From the IMG/VR virus record IMGVR_UViG_3300050026_000198, positions 1 through 28,900 of that record: a DNA stretch of 28,900 nucleotides. One strand, given 5' to 3'. Positions 12,893 through 19,732 of the stretch are shown piece after piece (the stretch's first letter is position 1; each line of letters opens with the position of its first letter). A program made the translations under genes and the position numbers. The notes below the pieces were generated by a model that did no database searches, was not told the origin of the DNA, and saw only the letters and a program-made list of their open reading frames with translations. Source of the DNA: a virus.

Positions 12893-13484
12893 GTACGGCG
12901 GCAAGTGGCAAACCGTTCGCAAGAAGATCCTTGCGCGTGACGGGTACGTGTGCCAGATCCGTGCGAAGGGTTGCCAAGGTCAAGCGACCGATGTCGACCA
13001 CATCGTGCCACCGAGTCTTGGCGGATCGTGGTATGACTGGGCGAATCTCCGCGCCGCTTGCCATCACTGCAATGCCGGTCGCTTGGTCGGACGCGGCGAG
13101 ACCTGGCGACTGGCACCGACCAACGTGCACCTGGTCGTCGGTCCACCCGGTGCCGGTCTAGGTGCCTGGGTCGCAGACAAGGCGAGACCCGGCGACCTTG
13201 TCGTGGACTACGAGACCATCGCCCACAGTGTGGGTGGGAACCACGAGGCAGTGAACGCGGCCAGGAATATTTTGCTCCAGAAAATAAGGGGGGGGCAGCT
13301 GGGAGTTCCCGCCGTCTGGATCACCTCCTCAAATCCGAAGGCCGAGGATCTGTTCCCCTACCACCAGGTGCACGTCGTGGACCCCGGCATCGATGCCTGC
13401 GATCCTGCGATGCGCGGGCTAGCTGAGCGGTGGTATGCTGAGCGGGGTGAGTCGACAGCTAGCGCGCCGAGTCGAGCATGGTAG
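12885..13484 (+). CDS. HNH endonuclease fused to a degenerate P-loop domain
   Basis: GTG at 12885 is chosen because AGGGGG lies 12 nt upstream; a TTG at 12852 would give 11 more residues. Residues 1-65 are an HNH nuclease: Cys23 and Cys30, DVDHIVP with His39, Asn54 and CHHC at 59-62 for zinc. From about 80 a second domain begins HLVVGPPGAGLGAWV, followed by RPGDLVVDYETIA. It matches the P-loop domain often fused to HNH in actinophages, where the motif is normally GPPGAGKST. Here Lys is Leu92 and Ser/Thr is lost, so nucleotide hydrolysis is doubtful. An eight-G run lies at 13288-13295. HNH proteins before terminase genes often aid DNA packaging by nicking; that role is plausible here. Confidence 0.8.
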   Translation: MSKYGGKWQTVRKKILARDGYVCQIRAKGCQGQATDVDHIVPPSLGGSWYDWANLRAACHHCNAGRLVGRGETWRLAPTNVHLVVGPPGAGLGAWVADKARPGDLVVDYETIAHSVGGNHEAVNAARNILLQKIRGGQLGVPAVWITSSNPKAEDLFPYHQVHVVDPGIDACDPAMRGLAERWYAERGESTASAPSRAW

Positions 13485-13642
13485 CTAGCGAGCGAGCGAA
13501 ACCGGCCACGTTTTGAACAATTTACGGGCTGGCGCGATCGTTTATGACTTCGCTGTATGGCTTTTCTCTCCCGATCAAAAACACGGACGGCGGGCGGCAA
13601 ACCCCCGGTCAGCGATACAGCGGCCGACTAGACTGGTATCAG
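13485..13642. other. Intergenic region before the terminase cluster
   Basis: No gene is evident in these 158 nt. It opens with a GCGA-repeated stretch (CGAGCGAGCGAA) beside a CTAGC palindrome, then an A/T-richer part. TTTACG (13521-13526) and TATGAC (13543-13548), 16 bp apart, form a weak promoter candidate. Position just upstream of the terminase genes would suit a packaging (cos/pac) site, but nothing in the bases proves that. Confidence 0.35.
13629..13634 (+). promoter_or_regulatory. Candidate -10 element for a leaderless transcript
   Basis: TAGACT matches four of six -10 consensus bases and ends 8 nt before the ATG at 13643, which has no Shine-Dalgarno sequence. Transcription starting at the ATG would give a leaderless mRNA, common in actinobacteria. 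No good -35 is visible. Confidence 0.35.
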
Positions 13643-13819
13643 ATGCCTAAGCCGACAACCTGCCGAATATGTGGTAACCCGGTGCCAATGGGCCGGGGTC
13701 GGGCGCGGGCATTCTCTTCGTCTGGCCGGTCGCGACGGACTTGTGCCTCCAATACCTGTCGGCTCGCCTATGCGGCGTGGCAAGAACGCACCAAGCGTCA
13801 CGAGAAGGTCGCAGCATGA
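13643..13819 (+). CDS. Small zinc-finger protein (58 aa)
   Basis: The product begins MPKPTTCRICGNPVP and later has CASNTCRLAYAAW, two Cys pairs about 24 residues apart with a basic Arg/Ser-rich segment between. This resembles small actinophage zinc-finger proteins located before terminase genes. An upstream in-frame ATG at 13544 also lacks a ribosome site; the 13643 start is favoured because the protein sense begins there. Overlaps the next ATG. Confidence 0.55.
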   Translation: MPKPTTCRICGNPVPMGRGRARAFSSSGRSRRTCASNTCRLAYAAWQERTKRHEKVAA

Positions 13820-14178
13820 CCAAACAACGAGGACCAGCAGGCCGTTTTATTGCCGTCACGCCAGCACAGTCAGACCACGGCCGTAACCGCCAGGCCGCCG
13901 AGGAAACGATCGCCGCCATGCGATCTACTGGTAGGCTTGAGCCAATAGATTCTGTCCGAATCGTCACGCTTCAGGCACTTGCCGATGCCGTGGATGCCGA
14001 TACGGGCAACGCTAGTCTTTGGCGTGAGTACCGCGCGGCCGATGCAACCCTGCGCGAGGTGCCCGATGTCCCTGACGATGAACTCACCCAGATCCTTGGA
14101 CGACTGTCGACCCCGCTGGGCGACGAAACGGACGCCGGGGCGCCGAACCCTCGGGCCAAAGGTCGCCGAAGTAGCTGA
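13816..14178 (+). CDS. Probable terminase small subunit
   Basis: This 120-residue protein starts at ATG 13816 behind GAAGG. It has helical segments with TIAAMRSTGRLEPID, TLQALADAVDADTGNASLWREYRAAD and a polar tail. These phrases match, to my recollection, small terminase-like proteins of actinophages. Small subunits bind the packaging site and hand DNA to the large subunit. Position directly before, and overlapping, the large subunit gene supports this. No helix-turn-helix is obvious by eye. Confidence 0.65.
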   Translation: MTKQRGPAGRFIAVTPAQSDHGRNRQAAEETIAAMRSTGRLEPIDSVRIVTLQALADAVDADTGNASLWREYRAADATLREVPDVPDDELTQILGRLSTPLGDETDAGAPNPRAKGRRSS

Positions 14179-15508
14179 ACTGCTCGGCGTGCCGCTTATG
14201 CCGTGGGGGCTGGAGGCGACCGAGATCGGGTTGGAACTGTTGCCCGGTCCGCGGTTGATTCCGGCTTACAGGGAAATCATCATCACGGTGCCGCGGCAGT
14301 CAGCGAAGACGACGCTCGCTTTGGTAGTCGAGGTCCAGCGCGCAGTTGGCTGGCCCGAACCGCAGCGGATCGCCTATTCGGCGCAAAACGGCGTCGAGGC
14401 TCGCCGCAAGTTGCTTGACGACCAAGAACCCATACTGCGCGGGTCTCCACTCTGGCCCACGGTTAAAAACGTTTACCGAGCGGCTGGCCATGAGTCCATC
14501 ATCTTCAAGAACGGCAGCCGCATTGACGTGCTCGCATCGCTTGAAGGGTCAGGTCACGGCCGCATAATCGATCTCGGCATCATCGACGAGGCATTCGACG
14601 ACGAAGACAGCCGTCGCGAGCAGGCGATCATCCCCGCGATGTCGACACGCCCATCAGCACAGCTGCTTGTCATCTCGACGGCTGGCACCGAGAAGTCTGC
14701 CTACCTGAAGCGCAAGGTCGATGCCGGACGGGACGCGGCCGCCAATGGGGTGACCGAGGGCATCGCCTATTTTGAGTGGTCGGCTGAGGCGGATGCAGAC
14801 CCCTACGACCCGGCGACCTGGTATGGCTGCATGCCAGCACTTGGTCGCACAATCAGCGAACCTGTGATCCGCCACGCGAGCGGGATGCCCGAGGGCGAGT
14901 TCCGCCGCGCCTATCTCAATCAGTGGACCGTCAGTGACGAGCGCGTCATCCCCGCCGCTCAATGGACCGCGGTCCGCGCCCCTGACACGAAGCCTTACGG
15001 CACCCTGGCAATGGGGATCGACGTCAACCCGGAGCGGACACACGCCTCCATCGTCGTCGCAGACCGTGAAGGCAAGATCGAGCTGGTCGAGCACACCGGC
15101 CAAGGTGACCCGCCGCGTGAGGGGATCGCCTGGGTTGTCACGCGGGCCATAGAACTAGCGCAGCGCTGGAACATGTCGGTAGCGCTTGACACCCGCGGGC
15201 CCGCCGGACTGTTCGCCGCCGACCTGGTGGCCGCGTACATCGTCGTCGTCCCCTACTCGGGGCAGGAGATGACCTACGCGTGCGCCGCCGTCTTCGATGC
15301 GATCATGGACAGTCGAGTTGCCATCCGCCCGGACCCGGCGCTCGATGCGGCTGCCGCCGCAGTTACCCGCAGACAGGTCGCGGACGCCTGGGTATGGGGC
15401 CGACGAGGTTCCGGCGTCGACGTGAGCCCTATCGTCGCCATGACGATGGCCTACGACCTTGCCCGCAAGTCCTCGGCAGACGAGGACGCCTGGGTTATGG
15501 TCGGCTGA
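14078..15508 (+). CDS. Terminase large subunit
   Basis: The packaging motor and nuclease, about 476 residues from ATG 14078. Several starts are possible (ATG 14066, TTG 14096), and the gene overlaps the small subunit by about 100 nt; protein sense begins around RTLGPKVAEVAELLG. The ATPase domain has a Walker A of the terminase type at 71-79 (VPRQSAKTT; most relatives have Gly where this has Ala76) and Walker B IIDEAF with Asp170-Glu171. The RNaseH-like nuclease domain shows acidic residues Asp315 in MGIDVNPERTH, Asp371 in ALDTRGPAG and a late Asp460 in AYDLARK. It cuts concatemeric DNA and pumps it into the head through the portal. Confidence 0.88.
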   Translation: MNSPRSLDDCRPRWATKRTPGRRTLGPKVAEVAELLGVPLMPWGLEATEIGLELLPGPRLIPAYREIIITVPRQSAKTTLALVVEVQRAVGWPEPQRIAYSAQNGVEARRKLLDDQEPILRGSPLWPTVKNVYRAAGHESIIFKNGSRIDVLASLEGSGHGRIIDLGIIDEAFDDEDSRREQAIIPAMSTRPSAQLLVISTAGTEKSAYLKRKVDAGRDAAANGVTEGIAYFEWSAEADADPYDPATWYGCMPALGRTISEPVIRHASGMPEGEFRRAYLNQWTVSDERVIPAAQWTAVRAPDTKPYGTLAMGIDVNPERTHASIVVADREGKIELVEHTGQGDPPREGIAWVVTRAIELAQRWNMSVALDTRGPAGLFAADLVAAYIVVVPYSGQEMTYACAAVFDAIMDSRVAIRPDPALDAAAAAVTRRQVADAWVWGRRGSGVDVSPIVAMTMAYDLARKSSADEDAWVMVG

Positions 15509-15524
15509 GAAGGGGGAGTGTCAA

Positions 15525-15728
15525 TTGCGTACCCTAATCGCCACGATCCTGCAAGCCCTCGGCATCCTCGGCGTCGCCGCCGGCGTCTACTGGATCGTCC
15601 CGTGGGCCGGTGTCGTCGTTCTCGGTGCGGGGCTCGTCCTGTTCGGCCTCTCGGTTGAGCTCGGGGCCAAGTCACCGCCTCCACCGCCGCCTCGCTATCC
15701 AGGACAGCCGTACGGGCCTAGTTACTAG
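15525..15728 (+). CDS. Small membrane protein with Pro-rich tail (67 aa)
   Basis: TTG at 15525 is the best start: AGGGGGAG lies six bases upstream and no ATG fits. Residues 4-24 and 27-46 are two hydrophobic spans, followed by SPPPPPPRYPGQPYG. Small two-span proteins between terminase and portal are common in actinophages. The function is unknown. Confidence 0.65.
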   Translation: MRTLIATILQALGILGVAAGVYWIVPWAGVVVLGAGLVLFGLSVELGAKSPPPPPPRYPGQPYGPSY

Positions 15729-15748
15729 CCCGGGGCACTAGCCCTGGG
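15729..15748. terminator. Hairpin between convergent genes
   Basis: CCCGGGGC pairs with GCCCTGGG around loop ACTA (8 bp, one G-U). It starts right after the stop of the + strand gene and covers the stop of the reverse-strand gene, so it could end both transcripts. There is no T-tract, so strength is uncertain. Confidence 0.5.
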
Positions 15749-16634
15749 AAGTGGACCCGGCTGTCTCACCCGATCCGGTGAGCGGCCGGGTTCGCGCAAA
15801 CCGCCTACGGTTGGCCGCTGCGACCCTCGCGTGTCCCTCTGGCGTGAGCGGCTTAGCCACTCCCGTGTGCGAGGCGCTTGCCTTTGCTCGCGATGCCTCC
15901 GACCACTGAGGCGGGTTGGCCTTATTGCGCGCAGCCATAGCGGCGCGGCGCTCAGGCGTCCAAGCGGCCCGCATCTTGGCCTTCATCTCTTCAGTGCGGG
16001 GTGCCGCCGCGATCTTAGCCTTCGTCTCGTCCGAAAGCACACGCCCGACGCAGTTCTTGTTGCCGAAGCGCGACTTACTGACTCGTTCTCGCTGCTCTGC
16101 CGTTCGACGGTAGCCAGTGGTGAGTTTGCCGAGTTCATTGCCATCCATCCATGGCTTACGCATCCCCGTGTGGGCGGCGCTGATCTTGGCCCTGGCTTCG
16201 GCGCTTTGCACAGACCCCCGTTTATGCTCAGCCCACGCGGCGCGCCGCTCGGGTGTCCAGGTCGCGGCGATCTTGGCCCTAGTCTCGGCCGATCGCGGCA
16301 CGCCCTTCTTGGCGAGGCTCACGTCCGGCCGCTTCATCCCGAGCGTGCTACCCGCCGCTGGCGCATGATTCAACACGGGTCGCAACAGGTCCATCCAGAA
16401 CTGCTCGGCCTCGGTCAACTTCTCGGGCGGACATTCCTCAAGTAGTTCCCACTCAAAAGCCTCACGACCATACTTGTCCCAGATGTTCTGAAACCTGCGG
16501 GACTTGTGCTTGCCCAGCTTCAGTAGCGACCGATGTTCAGCCCACCGCCTCCCGACATTTGACGTTTGGCCGACGTAGCAGCGGCCACTCTCACGGTGCA
16601 CAATCCGATAGATCCCACTTATGACTCTGGTCAT
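15738..16634 (-). CDS. GIY-YIG homing endonuclease with NUMOD3-type repeats
   Basis: This is the only supported reverse-strand gene in the window. The start at 16634 gives 298 residues beginning MTRVISGIYRIVH. The GIY-YIG nuclease domain occupies about 1-95: GIYRIV, then CYVGQTSNVGRRWAEH with the conserved Arg, and an acidic metal ligand in the WELLEECPPEKLTEAE helix. The rest is a chain of DNA-binding NUMOD3-like repeats (SAETRAKIAATWTPERR, SAEARAKISAAHTG, SDETKAKIAAA, SEASRAKASASHTG). Such free-standing enzymes cut a homing site in related phages and spread by repair. It sits between a membrane-protein gene and the portal, divergent from the portal. A longer TTG start at 16670 is possible but adds no recognisable domain. 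Confidence 0.88.
   Translation of the reverse strand: MTRVISGIYRIVHRESGRCYVGQTSNVGRRWAEHRSLLKLGKHKSRRFQNIWDKYGREAFEWELLEECPPEKLTEAEQFWMDLLRPVLNHAPAAGSTLGMKRPDVSLAKKGVPRSAETRAKIAATWTPERRAAWAEHKRGSVQSAEARAKISAAHTGMRKPWMDGNELGKLTTGYRRTAEQRERVSKSRFGNKNCVGRVLSDETKAKIAAAPRTEEMKAKMRAAWTPERRAAMAARNKANPPQWSEASRAKASASHTGVAKPLTPEGHARVAAANRRRFARTRPLTGSGETAGSTSQG
15755..15791. terminator. Second hairpin inside the 3' end of the GIY-YIG gene
   Basis: ACCCGGC pairs with GCCGGGT, and inside it CTCACC pairs with GGTGAG around a CGATCC loop, with a small internal bulge. It may reinforce termination of rightward transcription or simply be GC-rich coding sequence. Confidence 0.35.
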
Positions 16635-16640
16635 GGGAAT

Positions 16641-16670
16641 ACTGTAGCACGTTCCCAGGAGGTGATGCAA
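16641..16670 (-). promoter_or_regulatory. Candidate promoter of the GIY-YIG gene
   Basis: On the reverse strand TTGCAT (16670-16665), an 18-bp spacer and TACAGT (16646-16641) stand before the ATG at 16634. Only six bases separate the -10 from the ATG, so the transcript would be leaderless. The same bases carry the portal ribosome site on the other strand. Confidence 0.4.
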
Positions 16671-16754
16671 ATGTTGTCTGACCTCGGTAGGCGCAGACGT
16701 CGAACACTAGAAGAAGAGCGTTCGGCGGGCGCCATCTCTTGGCCGGACTATTGA
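16671..16754 (+). pseudogene. Detached 5' end of the portal gene (27 codons)
   Basis: AGGAGG at 16657-16662 is well placed for ATG 16671. The encoded peptide MLSDLGRRRRRTLEEERSAG and its end SWPDY look like the usual start of an HK97-type portal. A TGA follows at 16752. The next bases contain TAG at 16757 and TAG at 16762, closing the other two frames. The portal sequence then resumes in a different frame at LWEQFGFNGVQY (16766 on). Removing the eight bases TGACTTAG (16752-16759) would restore one continuous protein. Confidence 0.6.
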
Positions 16755-16891
16755 CTTAGCTTAGGCTCTGGGAACAGTTCGGCTTTAACGGCGTCCAATA
16801 TGTAGTTCCCGGTGGAGGCATCGGCGAACTAACAGCCCTACAGGCGCAACGCAACCCCATCGTCTGGGCGTGCATCAACATTCGCGCCTCA

Positions 16892-18061
16892 GTGTTCTCT
16901 GAAGTCCGCTTCGCGTACCAGTCCTTCGATGCCGGCCGCCCCGGAAAGGTGTTCGGCAACCCCAACCTGTCGATACTGAACAACCCGTGGGCGCAGGCAT
17001 CGACCGGCGACCTTCTCGCACGCATGGAAGTCGACGCCAGCCTCTACGGCAACTCCTACTGGGTCCGCACCGGTAACCAGCTCGTCCGCCTGCGCCCGAC
17101 GAAGGTCACGATCGCGACCGTCGATGTCCTCGACCCCGAGACTGAGGAACCCTTCGGCAAGCGCCTGGTCGGTTACGCAGTCAACGACGACCGCGGCCAC
17201 GTCACCTCAGTGTTCACCCCCGAGGAGGTGTGCCACTACCGGCCGCTTCCCGACCCGGAGCACGAGTTCCGCGGCATCTCATGGATGTCGAGCCTCCTGC
17301 CTGACATCATCGCCGACCTCGACATGTCCGACTTCAAGCACAGCTTCATGATGAACGCCGCGACGCCGAGCCTGGTCGTCAAGTTCGACCCCGGCGTCTC
17401 GCCCGAGGCTGCCACCAAGTTCCGGGAGAAGTTGGAGGCGGGCCACACCGGCGCGCAGTCGGGGTTCAAAACGTTGTACCTCGGTGCCGGCGCAGACGTG
17501 AAGGTCGTCGGCTCCAACTTCCAGGAGCTCAACATCAACGGGGTGCAACAGGCTGGCGAGACGCGCATCGCCGCAGCGGCCGGCGTCCCGCCCACGTTGC
17601 TGTCCCTGTCCGAGTCCCTCGGCGGCTCCGCCCTCAACGCCGGCAACTACCAGGCCTCCCGGCGTCGATTTGCCGACGCCACCATGCGCCCGCTCTGGCG
17701 TTCAGCGTGTGGCGCGTTGCAGACGCTCGCGCCGCCACCCGATGGCGCACGGCTCTGGTACGACCCCCGTGACGTCCCCTTCCTGCAGGAGGACATCGCC
17801 GACGTCGCGAACTACAAGATGACGGCGGCGCGCACAATCTTCTTCCTCGTGGAATCCGGCTTCTTCCCGGACTCCGCCGTCGTGGCCGTCGAGACAGGCG
17901 ACCTCAGCAAGCTCGTGCACACCGGCCTCGTGCCGAAGAGCATGCAGCCGGCAGGTCCGCCAATCCCACTAGGAGGCACGGCACAGACCGTGCCGGAACT
18001 TCCACCCGAGCCGACATCAGGTGCCGACCTCGGCGACGACCTCGAAGGAGGCGACATCTAA
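16892..18061 (+). CDS. Portal protein (HK97-type), 5' end interrupted
   Basis: The portal forms the dodecameric ring through which DNA enters the head. The frame gives typical HK97-family phrases: SEVRFAYQSFDAGRPG, ILNNPWAQASTGDLLARME, DASLYGNSYWVR, a central MMNAATPSLVVKF, and GVPPTLLSLSESLGGSALNAGNYQASRRRF near residue 230. The protein sense clearly extends upstream to 16766 (LWEQFGFNGVQYVVPGG, then RNPIVWACINIRAS), but no ATG, GTG or TTG exists between the stop at 16757 and GTG 16892. That GTG is therefore only the first conventional start and would remove about 40 conserved residues. The original start is probably ATG 16671 (see the detached fragment). The C-terminus is Pro/Asp-rich. Its stop overlaps the protease ATG. 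Confidence 0.85.
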   Translation: MFSEVRFAYQSFDAGRPGKVFGNPNLSILNNPWAQASTGDLLARMEVDASLYGNSYWVRTGNQLVRLRPTKVTIATVDVLDPETEEPFGKRLVGYAVNDDRGHVTSVFTPEEVCHYRPLPDPEHEFRGISWMSSLLPDIIADLDMSDFKHSFMMNAATPSLVVKFDPGVSPEAATKFREKLEAGHTGAQSGFKTLYLGAGADVKVVGSNFQELNINGVQQAGETRIAAAAGVPPTLLSLSESLGGSALNAGNYQASRRRFADATMRPLWRSACGALQTLAPPPDGARLWYDPRDVPFLQEDIADVANYKMTAARTIFFLVESGFFPDSAVVAVETGDLSKLVHTGLVPKSMQPAGPPIPLGGTAQTVPELPPEPTSGADLGDDLEGGDI

Positions 18062-19716
18062 TGTGCCCAGCATGCCCCGTGCACCACACGCCCATTGACT
18101 CGACCGGCTCTTGGGATGGTGCTGCAGTCGAGAAGGCGTTCGACAAGCGGAAGGGTGACTTCCCGAAGCTGTACGCGTGGGTGGACGAAGGCGAGAGCGA
18201 TTCGTCCGCCGACGGCACCGACAAGGAGGACGGGTGGGGACCGCATCACGACGTGAGTGATACCGGCGTCCCTGGTGCCGCCAACACTAAGGGCTACCAG
18301 GCCGCCATGGCCGCCCTGAATGGTGCACACGGCGGTAAGACCGTCATCCCGGCCGGAGACCGCCAGGCCGTCTGGGACCACCTTGCAGCCCACTACAAGG
18401 ACGGCGGGACGAAGGCAGCGGACATCCCCGACCTCGAGGCCAACTCGGTGGCGCTGTGGGGCCAGTGCCGCCTGTGCCATGGCCACAGGTTCCTGCTCCT
18501 GCGCCCCAAGCCGGAGAAGCGTGACACCGACGCCGTCGCCGCGCTGCTGAGCGATGGCGACGTCACCGTGGAGGCCGGGAGCGCCGGACCCGGCACGACC
18601 ATCGTCTGCCCGTCGTGCGCCGGCACCGGCTCGGTCCCCATCGACGAGAACGGCGTCCCCATCCTGCTCCCTGCCGCTGAGGATGGCGACCCTGCCTCGA
18701 TCGTCGGTGACAACCCTCACAGTCCCCCGTTGGATCCCGCCGCCACGGGTGACCAGGTGGGCGCCTACCCCTACGACGCGGCCGACGACGACCTGGGATC
18801 GGCCGACGAGACCGCATTGAACGCCGGCGAGGCGTCCGACCTCGCGGTGTCGGGCTCGAACCCGGCGGAGGACTACATGCCGATGGGCGCGATGTCGAAG
18901 GAATACCCCACGGAGAACCTGATCCGTGCCCGCCGTTCCGATGCGGGCTGTCCTGCCGTGCTGCTCCGCGACACGGTAGCCCCGGTCGACGGCCAGGGCG
19001 GCTCGACCATGTTTGGATATTTCAGCACGTTCGACTCGCCCTACGAGATCGACAGCCTCTGGGAAGGCCACTTCATCGAGACCGTCGCCCCTGGTGCGTT
19101 CAAGAAAACAATAAAGAACGACGCCACGGGCATGCGCGTCCTCTACGACCACGGCTTCGACCCGCAGTTGGGGAACAAGCCGTTGGGACCGATCCAGACG
19201 CTGCGCGAGGATGCCAACGGCGCCTACTACGAGGTGCCGCTCCTCGACACCGACTACAACAGGAACTTCCTGCTTCCGTGCCTCCGCGGCCAGCTCATGA
19301 ATGGTGAACAAGTCGGCTCGCAATTGGGGGCTTCGTTCCGGTTCATCGTTACTGGCGAGACCTGGGACCGCTCGGGCAAGAAGTCCAGGACCAACCCAAA
19401 CGGGCTCGACCAGCGCACCATTACCGAGGCGCAAGTCCTCGAGTTCGGCCCAGTGACATTCCCCGCCGCGCCTACGGCAACCGCCGGCGTGCGCTCAGGG
19501 AGCGACGACTTCATCAACAAGCTCCGAACAGACCCATTGGCGCTCGCCCGATTCACAGAGCGGACGTCGTACAAGGTCGTGGAACGCCTGCTCGACAGTG
19601 CCCCGGTGACGCCGGACACTGACCCCACCGCCAACACCGACGAGGCACCGGTTGACGACCGTGCAGCGCGGGTCAAGCAACTGCGACGCAGGGCCAGAGT
19701 GGCCTTGCTCGACTGA
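18061..19716 (+). CDS. Prohead protease with N-terminal extension and DnaJ-like Cys motifs
   Basis: This 551-residue protein begins with ATG 18061, behind GGAGG and overlapping the portal stop. The C-terminal half (about 300-510) is an HK97-type prohead protease (peptidase U35): FGYFSTFDSPYEIDS, APGAFKKTI, catalytic His364 in LYDHGFDP, Ser425 in LGASFRF, and FGPVTFPAAPTATAG at the end. It should cleave capsid delta domains during head maturation. Residues 1-130 are a separate domain (HHTPIDSTGSWDGAAVEKAF, YAWVDEG, WGPHHDVSD, AVWDHLAAHY) that I recall fused to phage proteases or portals. Between them Cys136/139 (CRLCHG) and Cys183/186 (CPSCAGTG) form a DnaJ-type zinc motif. A long acidic linker follows. 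The fusion could tether the protease or make it a scaffold. Confidence 0.85.
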   Translation: MCPACPVHHTPIDSTGSWDGAAVEKAFDKRKGDFPKLYAWVDEGESDSSADGTDKEDGWGPHHDVSDTGVPGAANTKGYQAAMAALNGAHGGKTVIPAGDRQAVWDHLAAHYKDGGTKAADIPDLEANSVALWGQCRLCHGHRFLLLRPKPEKRDTDAVAALLSDGDVTVEAGSAGPGTTIVCPSCAGTGSVPIDENGVPILLPAAEDGDPASIVGDNPHSPPLDPAATGDQVGAYPYDAADDDLGSADETALNAGEASDLAVSGSNPAEDYMPMGAMSKEYPTENLIRARRSDAGCPAVLLRDTVAPVDGQGGSTMFGYFSTFDSPYEIDSLWEGHFIETVAPGAFKKTIKNDATGMRVLYDHGFDPQLGNKPLGPIQTLREDANGAYYEVPLLDTDYNRNFLLPCLRGQLMNGEQVGSQLGASFRFIVTGETWDRSGKKSRTNPNGLDQRTITEAQVLEFGPVTFPAAPTATAGVRSGSDDFINKLRTDPLALARFTERTSYKVVERLLDSAPVTPDTDPTANTDEAPVDDRAARVKQLRRRARVALLD

Positions 19717-19732
19717 CCCTAAGGAGACCCTA

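Noticed and set aside
13288-13295. G8 run as a programmed frameshift site
   Set aside because: The protein sense continues in the same frame on both sides, and the shifted frames show no recognisable continuation.
16752-16754. TGA read as Trp (alternative genetic code) in the portal
   Set aside because: TGA ends most genes in the window, and reading it through would still leave the frame change after it.
16671-16770. Group I intron or intein as the cause of the portal interruption
   Set aside because: Only eight to fourteen bases separate the two coding parts, far too short for either, and the endonuclease gene lies upstream of the portal start on the other strand.
18058-19434. 458-codon reverse frame opposite the prohead protease
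   Set aside because: Its composition is that of an antisense shadow (Val/Gly/Arg-rich), with no motif, and it mirrors a well-supported protease.
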